64,000 nt of DNA from positions 68,810,123-68,874,122 of the forward strand of contig NC_087064.1 of the NCBI RefSeq assembly GCF_963678635.1, read 5' to 3'. The translations under genes were made by a program, and so were the position numbers. This document shows, one piece after another, positions 23,101 to 35,100 of the stretch. The notes beneath the pieces are model-generated. The model was not told the DNA's origin. It did not search any database and was given only the letters and a program-made list of their open reading frames with translations. Source of the DNA: Symsagittifera roscoffensis. Lineage: Eukaryota > Xenacoelomorpha > Acoela > Convolutidae. How positions within the stretch are numbered: the first letter of the stretch is position 1; each line of letters opens with the position of its first letter.

Positions 23101-26100
23101 CTCACCCGTTTACCACCGAATACCATCGAATATCACCGAATACCGCCTCATCCGTTTGGCCGAAAGTACCTAGCGTACCCAGTTGGCCGAGGGTCCATTT
23201 GGTCGAGTAGCCAGCCGAATTGACCGAAAGTGGGCGTTTGGCCGAAAGTGGACGTTTAGTCGAAAACACGAAAACATCAGCGACAAGTTGGCCAAGTTCA
23301 AAAGTCGTCGGCATATTCTCTTTGGCCAGACATCAGTGTGTTTACCAGTTGGCCAAAATTGTGTGTTGACCAAAATCAGTGTATTGGCCAAATTGGAAAA
23401 GTGCAGTCGGATTGTAAGCCGACAGACGACAGACAAGGACCTGTAAGCCGACAGACGAGGAGCCTGTAAGCAGACAGACGAGGAGCCTGTAAGCCGACAG
23501 ACGACAGGGCAGACAGGCGAAAGAGCAGAGTGGTGGAAGAGAGGCCTGTTCAGGTGCCCTGATTGTTGACTTTTGGATTTTTGAGCTGTGTTTTCTCGAC
23601 ACCCGAAGTTTTGGATTTTTTCCCGGTGTCGCTAATCTCCAAAAAAACTGTAAGACGTTTCCAAAACTTTTAAAACTCTCCATTCGTGTTTTAAATTTTA
23701 TACAATGTCATATATGTTCAAAATTTTTCCGCAAGCTAGCCCCCGGTAATTTTTCTCAATACCCAAAATTTTTGGACAGTTCCGTTGAACTGAAATATCT
23801 TACAGTCGGTACATAGACAAACTGACTTGACATTTTTTCTCGATACCAAAAATTTTTGGATATATGTGAACGGAATATTAATCAGTGAAATCGAAACATA
23901 GACAAGAGGTACTGGACTAGTTTTTTGGATTGGTTTATGACTCGAACCTGCTGACCAAAATTTTCTGAAAAATTTTGTATAAAAAGTAAAAAAATTGCCA
24001 AAAAATCCTCAAAACGTCTCCAGAATTCTGCGAAACTGTGCTGTAAGATGACACCAACCTTATGTTAAGTGGTCGGGTAGCGAAATATCAGGCAAATAAA
24101 GTTGAGTTTTTTCATCCTCAGGTTTCTTCCGCGTGTGTTGTTGGAACTTAACCAATTTGCCTGATCCCCCACCCACCATTGGTGAAACTGAAAGCCAGTT
24201 CGCTTCGAGTAAAACAAAGCCGTTTCAGCCCGTCAGATTATTGACTTCGTTGCGTGACAGTAAAGTTAAGTGGTCAGGTACGGTGATATTAAGTGAGTTA
24301 AGTTGAACTCTTTCATCCTCAGGTTTACTCCGTGTGTGTTGTTGGAGTTCAACCGACCTACTTAATTTTCCAACCCCATTGGTACTTAAGCGTAACGAAG
24401 CCGTCGCATAGGTCCCCTAAGTGTATGGTATTCATTCTAGGAGCTAGTTCTTTGGATCACGCGCTCCGAAAACTTCCCGCTCCGTCCCAGAAGCGCGTCA
24501 AAGATACTTGCTTTACGAAGCCAGGTTTAAGTTTGAACTTTAACGCTAGGGACTCTCAGAAAACGATACAGTACTACCTTCATCACTACTTGTCGCACCG
24601 TAACGACCTTGTAATTTGGCACGACGCCATTAATAACTCGATAAGTAGGCACCGCAGCAACAATAACCGCAAGCTGAGTAGTGAGCAACTTGTCAATTTG
24701 TTATTAAGGTATAGGACAAACATTTGTGCGATCGTATACTGTAGACGGAACGGAACCGAGGATATAGAGGAAAGTTTAGGTTCAACAGGTATTCTCGTTC
24801 TCAACGTCGTTAAAGACTTTATCTCTAAGCGTAAGGCTAAGGACCAGGTACTAATTGAGAAGTACAAAGAGCTTCACCAGTCTCCTTCCCTTGAGTTAAA
24901 GACTCTCCTCCTTCTAAGGCGTTATAGCGCTAATCTTCACATCCTTAAGACACGTAAGAAGCGAAACCGCTTACCCCTCAAAGCTCGGAAAGCTATAAGA
25001 AATAGGCTTCAGGTAGAAGCTTTGAGACGTCAAGTTCCCCCGTCTTGTAAGCTAATGTTGATTTACTAATGCAAATTTGATTACGTACCAAAACAGTATC
25101 TCATTTTATTGATTGTTTTCTATAAAAGAGCATCCGTAAAATATTGTCAATTTGTGAAAAACATGGACGAAAAATTCCAAAGTAAGATATGCAAGTTATT
25201 CGAAACCCGTCTAAATCTAGAAAATGAGCTGCTTAAAGGTCACTCATTATTACTTGAGTACATTGAGAATAATAGTCGCACTACAAAAATTGATAATGCT
25301 GTTTACAAATGTAAAATTGCGTTGGAAAAAGCTGTCGACGTCAATGAGCAATTAATTAGGTTAGCGGGAAAAACGGAAAATCCTGAAAAAATTATTGCTC
25401 AGCAAGACCTTTGGCTTAAGAAAGTAACCGAAATGAACGATAAAGTAATGCACGAAGCTCAGAGTTACAAGATGAGCCTTGTACCTTCGTCATTTCCAGC
25501 AGCCGGCATTACAGGGAGCAAGGGATCTTTACAACAAACTAGGTCTGAGACATCCTCACGCTCGCACAAAACAAGTGTTTCAGCAGCACGAGTATCTGAA
25601 AACAGGTCTAAGGTCTCTAATCAGTCTAAGGATAGTAGAAAGCTTGACTCACATAAGTCTGATAAATCTGCTTCCACTCATCATACGTCGACTGTTCGCA
25701 CTATGTCATCAAGTGAGAAACGGCATGAGTTAGCTTTAGTAAAACGACGCCATGAGGAGCTGGAAAGACAGTATCAAGTGTCTTTAAGACTTAAAGAGCA
25801 AGAGAACCGTCTTAAGTTCGAACAAAGTCAGCTGGAACTGGAGCAATTGGCTGAAAATCATAAAAAGCAACTAATTGAAATGGAATTGAAAGCGTTTGAA
25901 CTTGAGGACAGTTCATCTGAGGTTAGCGAGAAGGTAGCGGAAAGTAACTTAACAGGAGTAAGTCAACCTATTTCAAAGGTAGCAACCGATCGAACTAATG
26001 ATTGGGTAGACTCTGTTAGTTCACAAGCACCTCCCGACGTTGCTAGTGCGCCAGGTTTGCAGGCCTTCACTCGTGTACCCATTTCGTCAGGACCGACGAC

Positions 26101-29100
26101 TTCCGCCCTCCTTGCTCATGCAATTCACACCAGTAATAGTCATAACCATGAGCACACAGCATTGAGTGACCCTGGAATCCATAGTTATGGACATCGGGCT
26201 ATGCCTCAATTTGGCAGTGCAAGCCGTTTGCCATTGCAAGCTTCTGTTTCATTCCCAGCCTCTGTTCCATTCCCAGTTAACAATATGCATTCTAGTGCAC
26301 ACATGTCACCACCGTCTGCTGTTCCTTTACAGACCATGAGTTCAAACATAACTAATGGTAGTTTTGCCATCGCGCAACCGGAATCATTACCTGTCCCAAT
26401 GTTACCGGCCCAACCCGGTTCTGGTTTTGTTTCTTTGTCACCTGCATTTGCTGGTGGTGGCTTCTCATCTTCTGGAGTAAACCCAACGCCGGTTTTCTTT
26501 TCGGCACCTAATTGCCATGCAGCGCCAGTCCAGACGCAACATAATCTTCCCTTTGTTCCGCATACTGTGTCACCTAGTATCAACGATTACTACACAAGTG
26601 ATGCAAACTTATGGCGATTGGCTGCTACAACTCCAATCGTCACGCCTGCTCAGTGTTGTAATGCTGGAAACATTTTTTCTAATGTGACAACTGTTGTCCC
26701 ATCGTGTAACACCGCCGCTCCTTATACTAGTGGTGGGACTGTGTATTTTAATACTCCCCCAGTTCATCCACAACATGTTCCGCATTTTGTCAATCAAACT
26801 AATACTGGTTATCAGCCAGTCAACGAAGACTACGCACCGTCTCCCGCTTATCCGAACCAAGGTTGTTCATCGGATCGACCTCTCTCCGCTCGTGAATTGG
26901 CGGAATTATTGATGCATAGCAGCAAAGATCATCTTCCTGAATGGAAGTTAGCCCAGTTTGACGGCAACCCGTTAAACTGGCACGAATGGTTTGGTCAGTT
27001 TAAGTCCACCGTTGATTCCGCTGTTCTCACCGATGATACGAAATTGACTTACTTAAAAACGCTCGTCACAGGCAAAGCAAAAACCGCAATTGCGGAGTTT
27101 AGTTATAGTGGCGTTATGTACAAGGATGCACTGGCCACCTTGCAACGGAAGTTTGGGCAACCACATGCCATTGTTGGTGCGCATCTTGGTAAGCTGAATA
27201 CTTTTCCTCCACTTAAGATGCACAATTCGGAAAATGTCATTAGTTTCTCCTCTGCCATATCTGGCCTCGTAGCAGTTTTCAAATCATTGTCTTTCAACGA
27301 TGATCTAAAGAGTGTTAACCTGTTAAACCAAGCTGTTAGTAAACTTTCGCCTAACCTCAAGGAGGCTTGGTCAATGCATACTGTTAGACATAATTGGCAG
27401 CGACCAACACTCTTAGACTTTAACAACTGGTTGAAAGAAAAGGCCGAGGGGCATGAAAGATTACGTTTACTCAGCTCTAAGGCAAAAAATGAAGAACCGG
27501 TTAAACCAAAAACAACCAAAATTTTTGCAGCCAATAGCCAGGTAACTAGTAAGGCTCAGGATAAGTCTCAGGATAAGTCTAAGTTTCCGCCGTGCGTTTT
27601 GTGTAAGGGTAGTCATGCATTGTGGAATTGTGCTGTTTTTAAGGAAAAGAATGCTACTCAGCGAGCAAAATACGTAGCTGAACAGAAACTTTGCTTCGCT
27701 TGCCTCAATGGCAATCATAGTTTCCGGCAATGTTCTAGAGCAAAAAAGTGCCCGAAGCCAGAGTGTGATAGCACACATAATGTCTTGCTCCATGGAGCCG
27801 AAAGAATATTTCCTCGGAAGGAAAATTCAAATGTCTCGAATAAGGCTGGAACAAACAAATCCAAGGAGAATACAAACACTTCCACCCATGCCGCTGTTAG
27901 TGATGTACTTGACATTGAATCTTCTAAAGGGTTGTTGCCAACTGCAACACTTGGTGTATCCTCGGATGTAACCAGTCTCCTGACGTTGGTTCTTTGTGAT
28001 AGTGCATCGACTCACTCCTGGGTGTCTTCGTCACTCGTAAACCGTCTCGGCTTAGTAGGGGAGCCCGTTAACTTGTCAATTAGTGGTTTCAATTCGACCA
28101 CCGTTGTTGAGACTCAGAGGGTCAAGTTTACAGTTTCCTCCGAGCCGAATAATAGTGATTTCGTATTTTCTCTCTGTGCATATGTTAAAGACAGTATTCG
28201 GATTGGTTCCGAATTAATCAACACTGCTGATTTGCAGAATAAATATCCACAATTAGCACCTATTAAGCCCATTCAATATACTTATGAGGACGTTGAAGTT
28301 ATTATCGGACAAGACTACTACCACGCCGTTAGACCCATTGAATTCATCTTGGGAGATGATAAAAACTCACCGTGTTCCGTTCGCCTACCGATAGGTTGGG
28401 TCTTAAGTGGTCCGTTGCCGCCGTCCGGTAATTCTACTTCTTCGTGTTTCAAGTGTGTTGTTGAAGATTCTTCTCTGACCGACCAGATAAAATCCTGGTA
28501 CGAGTTGGAATCGTATGGGGCTTTCAAACAAGTCGATGCCCGTTCCGCCGCGGATAAACATGCTTTATCCATCCTCAATTCTGAAACCGTTCACAATGGC
28601 GAAAGATACATTGTGCCTATGCTTTGGATTGATAGTAATGTCAGTCTACCAAACAATTATTACTCGTCACTCGCCCAATTTAAATCATTGGAGAGATGGT
28701 TAAGTAAAGACCCTGAGCTGCGCGAAAGATACGCAGAAACAATTAGAGAGGACATTAGGAAAGGCTATGTCGTTACCGTCGAACCGCATGATCCACGTAA
28801 GTGTTCCGATCGCGAGTGGTATCTTCCGCACCATCCCGTCGTAAATCCGAATAAGCCGGGTAAGGTGCGCCGAGTCCTTAATGGGGCTTCCCGGCACATA
28901 AGTTTCACGGCACATCCTTAAATAAGTCCTTATTGGTGGGTCCTGACCTACTCCAAAATTTAATTTTGGTGCTTTTGCGATTCCGTCAACATAAGTACGC
29001 CGTCTCCGCGGATATAGAGGGTATGTTCCTCCAGGTAGGAGTCCTTGCCCGCGATCAAATTTCGCTCCGTTTTTTGTGGCGGGAGGATACCACTTCCGAT

Positions 29101-32100
29101 GTGGTAGTTCATCAGTACACTCGCCATATATTCGGCGCACGGGATTCGCCTACGTGCGCCAATTTCGCGTTGCGAAAAACAGCAACTGATAATATGTCCA
29201 CATACCCTGAGGCCGCCTCAGTCGTAAATGAAAAATTTTACATGGACGATTATTTGGATTCATTCGAGAACGTTACCCAAGCAATTAAAACTAGTCGCGA
29301 TTTGGTTTCCTTACTAAAATTGGGAGGATTTAATTTGACTAAATTTGTCAGTAATGCTGATGAAATCACTTCAGCAATGAACCCCGAGGAATCCGAAACC
29401 TCATCTTCACCCATCAAGGAAATTTGTAACGGTGCCGAACAATCATCACACGTCTTAGGTCTTAGGTGGGACCATGTGAAAGACACATTGGTTGTTAGCA
29501 GAGGCGTGGATCGTCCTCTCGATAAAGCAATAACTCAACGAACCGTCTTGAGTTTCGTCTCTTCTGTGTTTGACCCTGTTGGGTTAGTAGCTCCATACAC
29601 AGTTAGGGCCCGTCTTTTACTGAAAGATATTTGGAAAATCAGTGGTCAAAGTTGGGACGACGAATTGCCAGAAGACATAAGAGATAAGTTTCTCGAGTGG
29701 CACTCCGGTCTCCCTCTCTTAGGGCAATTGACTATTCCCCGTTGTTACTTCACAGAGCTTGTTGATCAAATTGAGCTCCACATGTTCGGTGATAGCTCGC
29801 AGGACGTTTTCTGTGCTGTTGGATTTTTGCGTGCGCGACTCGCGAGCTCGCATAAAACTCAAATATCCTTCATCTTTGATAAAGCTCGCGTTGCGCCCAT
29901 GAAAGCGCTATCTATACCGAAGCTAGAGCTTCAAGCTGCTCTGCTCGCCACACGACTAAAAGATGATATACTGACCGCCCTTACCGTCTCTATTAATCAT
30001 GTCTTTATGTGGACAGATAGTACAACAGTTTTGCAGTGGCTAAACTCCACTGAAAAATTACCTGTATTCGTCGCTAATCGTGTCGGCGAAATCCTCGAGT
30101 CGACCACTATTGATGAGTGGCACCATGTTCTGAGCGGCGATAATCCAGCTGATACCGGTACGCGGGGGATTTCTTCGGAAGCCCTCAGGGATAGCAGCTG
30201 GGTTATTGGTCCGAGCATTCTCAGGACTACTGATTGGCCGTTTATACCCGACGAACGTGTAATCAATAAAATTAGTTTGAAGGGTCCTTCTTGTGATGTT
30301 GATAATTGCTTGGAGACATCATCTTCCTTCGTCACCGATGTCACATCAATCAAACATCCCGAACACGGGTTCAATTGGGAAAGGTTCAGTTCCTTTACAA
30401 GATATAAACGAGTAGTCGCTTTTATGTTGAGGGTGTTGCCTTCACATAAGCATTTTCGTGGTAAAGACTTACGAATCACCGACCCTACTGAACTTGATAT
30501 TGCAGAAAGCAAACTGATTCATCTTGCTCAGATGGAATCCTTTCCCGTTGAGTTAAAAACACTCACCGCTGGCAAACCTATTAAGAATAGTAGTAAAATT
30601 GCCACATACTCGCCATTTATCGGTCCCGCTGGAATCATTCGTTCCACCGGACGGATTGTGCGCTTAGTGGATACCGAGTTTGATACTAAGCACCCAATAA
30701 TACTCGACGCCCGACATACCTTAGTTCGTTTGTTGGCCCGCAGCCTCCACCATAAGCATTTTCATCAAGGATTAGATTACATGCGCTCCGTTTTAAATAT
30801 GAAATATGCAATACTTGGGTTGCGTCGACTACTTCGGTCTATCGAAAATCAATGTGTGACATGCCGTAAACGCAAAGCAAGCACCATCCAGCCAATTATG
30901 TCCGATTTACCGGTCGAACGTCTCGGATACAAGCAACCACCCTTCAATCATACGGGTGTGGATTACTTTGGACCGCTTTACGTTCCGGTTCGCAGAAGCA
31001 CGGAAAAAAGATGGGGATTTCTTTTTACTTGCCTCACCACCAGGGCTGTACACCTTGAGATTGTACCGTCTCTGGACACCAGTTCGTGTGTCATGGGCAT
31101 TGAACGGTTCGTTGCGCGCCGTGGTACGCCAAGCACAATCTGGTCGGATAATGGCACGAACTTCGTTGGTGCGGAAAAGGAATTACTTGCCTGCATCAAG
31201 AGCTGGAATGGCATGGCTCCGACCATTTTTGCACACAAAAGTGTTACTTGGAAATTTAACCCGCCAGGCGCACCCCATCATGGCGGCTCCTGGGAACGCC
31301 TCGTGCGAAGCGTGAAGCGCGTGCTGTACGATATCCTAGGCAGTAGGCGAGTCACTGAAACCCGTCTAAATCTAGAAAATGAGCTGCTTAAAGGTCACTC
31401 ATTATTACTTGAGTACATTGAGATTAATAGTCGCACTACAAAAATTGATAATGCTGTTTACAAATGTAAAATTGCGTTGGAACAAGCTGTCGACGTCAAT
31501 GAGCAATTAATTAGGTTAGCGGGAAAAACGGAAAATCCTGAAAAAATTATTGCTCAGCAAGACCTTTGGCTTAAGAAAGTAACCGAAATGAACGATAAAG
31601 TAATGCACGAAGCTCAGAGTTACAAGATGAGCCTTGTACCTTCGTCATTTCCAGCAGCCGGCATTACAGGGAGCAAGGGATCTTTACAACAAACTAGGTC
31701 TGAGACATCCTCACGCTCGCACAAAACAAGTGTTTCAGCAGCACGAGTATCTGAAAACAGGTCTAAGGTCTCTAATCAGTCTAAGGATAGTAGAAAGCTT
31801 GACTCACATAAGTCTGATAAATCTGCTTCCACTCATCATACGTCGACTGTTCGCACTATGTCATCAAGTGAGAAACGGCATGAGTTAGCTTTAGTAAAAC
31901 GACGCCATGAGGAGCTGGAAAGGCAGTATCAAGTGTCTTTAAGACTTAAAGAGCAAGAGAACCGTCTTAAGTTCGAACAAAGTCAGCTGGAACTGGAGCA
32001 ATTGGCTGAAAATCATAAAAAGCAACTAATTGAAATGGAATTGAAAGCGTTTGAACTTGAGGACAGTTCATCTGAGGTTAGCGAGAAGGTAGCGGAAAGT

Positions 32101-35100
32101 AACTTAACAGGAGTAAGTCAACCTATTTCAAAGGTAGCAACCAATCGAACTAATGATTGGGTAGACTCTGTTAGTTCACAAGCACCTCCCGACGTTGCTA
32201 GTGCGCCAGGTTTGCAGGCCTTCACTCGTGTACCCATTTCGTCAGGACCGACGACTTCCGCCCTCCTTGCTCATGCAATTCACACCAGTAATAGTCATAA
32301 CCATGAGCACACAGCATTGAGTGACCCTGGAATCCATAATTATGGACATCGGGCTATGCCTCAATTTGGCAGTGCAAGCCGTTTGCCATTGCAAGCTTCT
32401 GTTTCATTCCCAGCCTCTGTTCCATTCCCAGTTAACAATATGCATTCTAGTGCACACATGTCACCACCGTCTGCTGTTCCTTTACAGACCATGAGTTCAA
32501 ACATAACTAATGGTAGTTTTGCCATCGCGCAACCGGAATCATTACCTGTCCCAATGTTACCGGCCCAACCCGGTTCTGGTTTTGTTTCTTTGTCGCCTGC
32601 ATTTGCTGGTGGTGGCTTCTCATCTTCTGGAGTAAACCCAACGCCGGTTTTCTTTTCGGCACCTAATTGCCATGCAGCGCCAGTCCAGACGCAACATAAT
32701 CTTCCCTTTGTTCCGCATACTGTGTCACCTAGTATCAACGATTACTACACAAGTGATGCAAACTTATGGCGATTGGCTGCTACAACTCCAATCGTCACGC
32801 CTGCTCAGTGTTGTAATGCTGGAAACATTTTTTCTAATGTGACAACTGTTGTCCCATCGTGTAACACCGCCGCTCCTTATACTAGTGGTGGGACTGTGTA
32901 TTTTAATACTCCCCCAGTTCATCCACAACATGTTCCGCATTTTGTCAATCAAACTAATACTGGTTATCAGCCAGTCAACGAAGACTACGCACCGTCTCCC
33001 GCTTATCCGAACCAAGGTTGTTCATCGGATCGACCTCTCTCCGCTCGTGAATTGGCGGAATTATTGATGCATAGCAGCAAAGATCATCTTCCTGAATGGA
33101 AGTTAGCCCAGTTTGACGGCAACCCGTTAAACTGGCACGAATGGTTTGGTCAGTTTAAGTCCACCGTTGATTCCGCTGTTCTCACCGATGATACGAAATT
33201 GACTTACTTAAAAACGCTCGTCACAGGCAAAGCAAAAACCGCAATTGCGGAGTTTAGTTATAGTGGCGTTATGTACAAGGATGCACTGGCCACCTTGCAA
33301 CGGAAGTTTGGGCAACCACATGCCATTGTTGGTGCGCATCTTGGTAAGCTGAATACTTTTCCTCCACTTAAGATGCACAATTCGGAAAATGTCATTAGTT
33401 TCTCCTCTGCCATATCTGGCCTCGTAGCAGTTTTCAAATCATTGTCTTTCAACGATGATCTAAAGAGTGTTAACCTGTTAAACCAAGCTGTTAGTAAACT
33501 TTCGCCTAACCTCAAGGAGGCTTGGTCAATGCATACTGTTAGACATAATTGGCAGCGACCAACACTCTTAGACTTTAACAACTGGTTGAAAGAAAAGGCC
33601 GAGGGGCATGAAAGATTACGTTTACTCAGCTCTAAGGCAAAAAATGAAGAACCGGTTAAACCAAAAACAACCAAAGTTTTTGCAGCCAATAGCCAGGTAA
33701 CTAGTAAGGCTCAGGATAAGTCTCAGGATAAGTCTAAGTTTCCGCCGTGCGTTTTGTGTAAGGGTAGTCATGCATTGTGGAATTGTGCTGTTTTTAAGGA
33801 AAAGAATGCTACTCAGCGAGCAAAATACGTAGCTGAACAGAAACTTTGCTTCGCTTGCCTCAATAGCAATCATAGTTTCCGGCAATGTTCTAGAGCAAAA
33901 AAGTGCCCGAAGCCAGAGTGTGATAGCACACATAATGTCTTGCTCCATGGAGCCGAAAGAATATTTCCTCGGAAGGAAAATTCAAATGTCTCGAATAAGG
34001 CTGGAACAAACAAATCCAAGGAGAATACAAACACTTCCACCCATGCCGCTGTTAGTGATGTACTTGACATTGAATCTTCTAAAGGGTTGTTGCCAATTGC
34101 AACACTTGGTGTATCCTCGGATGTAACCAGTCTCCTGACGTTGGTTCTTTGTGATAGTGCATCGACTCACTCCTGGGTGTCTTCGTCACTCGTAAACCGT
34201 CTCGGCTTAGTAGGGGAGCCCGTTAACTTGTCAATTAGTGGTTTCAATTCGACCACCGTTGTTGAGACTCAGAGGGTCAAGTTTACAGTTTCCTCCGAGC
34301 CGAATAATAGTGATTTCGTATTTTCTCTCTGTGCATATGTTAAAGACAGTATTCGGATTGGTTCCGAATTAATCAACACTGCTGATTTGCAGAATAAATA
34401 TCCACAATTAGCACCTATTAAGCCCATTCAATATACTTATGAGGACGTTGAAGTTATTATCGGACAAGACTACTACCACGCCGTTAGACCCATTGAATTC
34501 ATCTTGGGAGATGATAAAAACTCACCGTGTTCCGTTCGCCTACCGATAGGTTGGGTCTTAAGTGGTCCGTTGCCGCCGTCCGGTAATTCTACTTCTTCGT
34601 GTTTCAAGTGTGTTGTTGAAGATTCTTCTCTGACCGACCAGATAAAGTCCTGGTACGAGTTGGAATCGTATGGGGCTTTCAAACAAGTCGATGCCCGTTC
34701 CGCCGCGGATAAACATGCTTTATCCATCCTCAATTCTGAAACCGTTCACAATGGCGAAAGATACATTGTGCCTATGCTTTGGATTGATAGTAATGTCAGT
34801 CTACCAAACAATTATTACTCGTCACTCGCCCAATTTAAATCATCGGAGAGAAGGTTAAGTAAAGACCCTGAGCTGCGCGAAAGATACGCAGAAACAATTA
34901 GAGAGGACATTAGGAAAGGCTATGTCGTTACCGTCGAACCGCATGATCCACGTAAGCGTTCCGATCGCGAGTGGTATCTTCCGCACCATCCCGTCGTAAA
35001 TCCGAATAAGCCGGGTAAGGTGTGCCGAGTCCTTAATGGGGCTTCCCGGCACATAAGTTTCACGGCACATCCTTAAATAAGTCCTTATTGGTGGGTCCTG

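Larger units (their letters stand above)
22995..24424 (+). other. BEL element leader
   Basis: 1.4 kb without an accepted gene. In order: ACCGAATAYCAYCGAAT-type short repeats (about 23100-23150); seven TTGGCC motifs between 23156 and 23389, three as the palindrome TTGGCCAA; a ~24-29-bp minisatellite at 23414-23512; AT-rich sequence; and two conserved stem-loops at 24087-24165 and 24288-24366. Confidence 0.7.

Noticed and set aside
23102-23683. Several 65-113-codon ORFs in the BEL leader
   Set aside because: They come from the short tandem repeats and minisatellite and overlap on both strands.
24332-24424. Upstream extension of the BEL extra ORF to 24332
   Set aside because: It begins at a GTG within the loop of stem-loop 2 and has no ATG; the first ATG is at 24425.
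28913-28935. Programmed -1 frameshift between gag and pol
   Set aside because: No canonical slippery heptamer in register and the site is inside RT, not at a domain border. Kept only as an open question in the findings.
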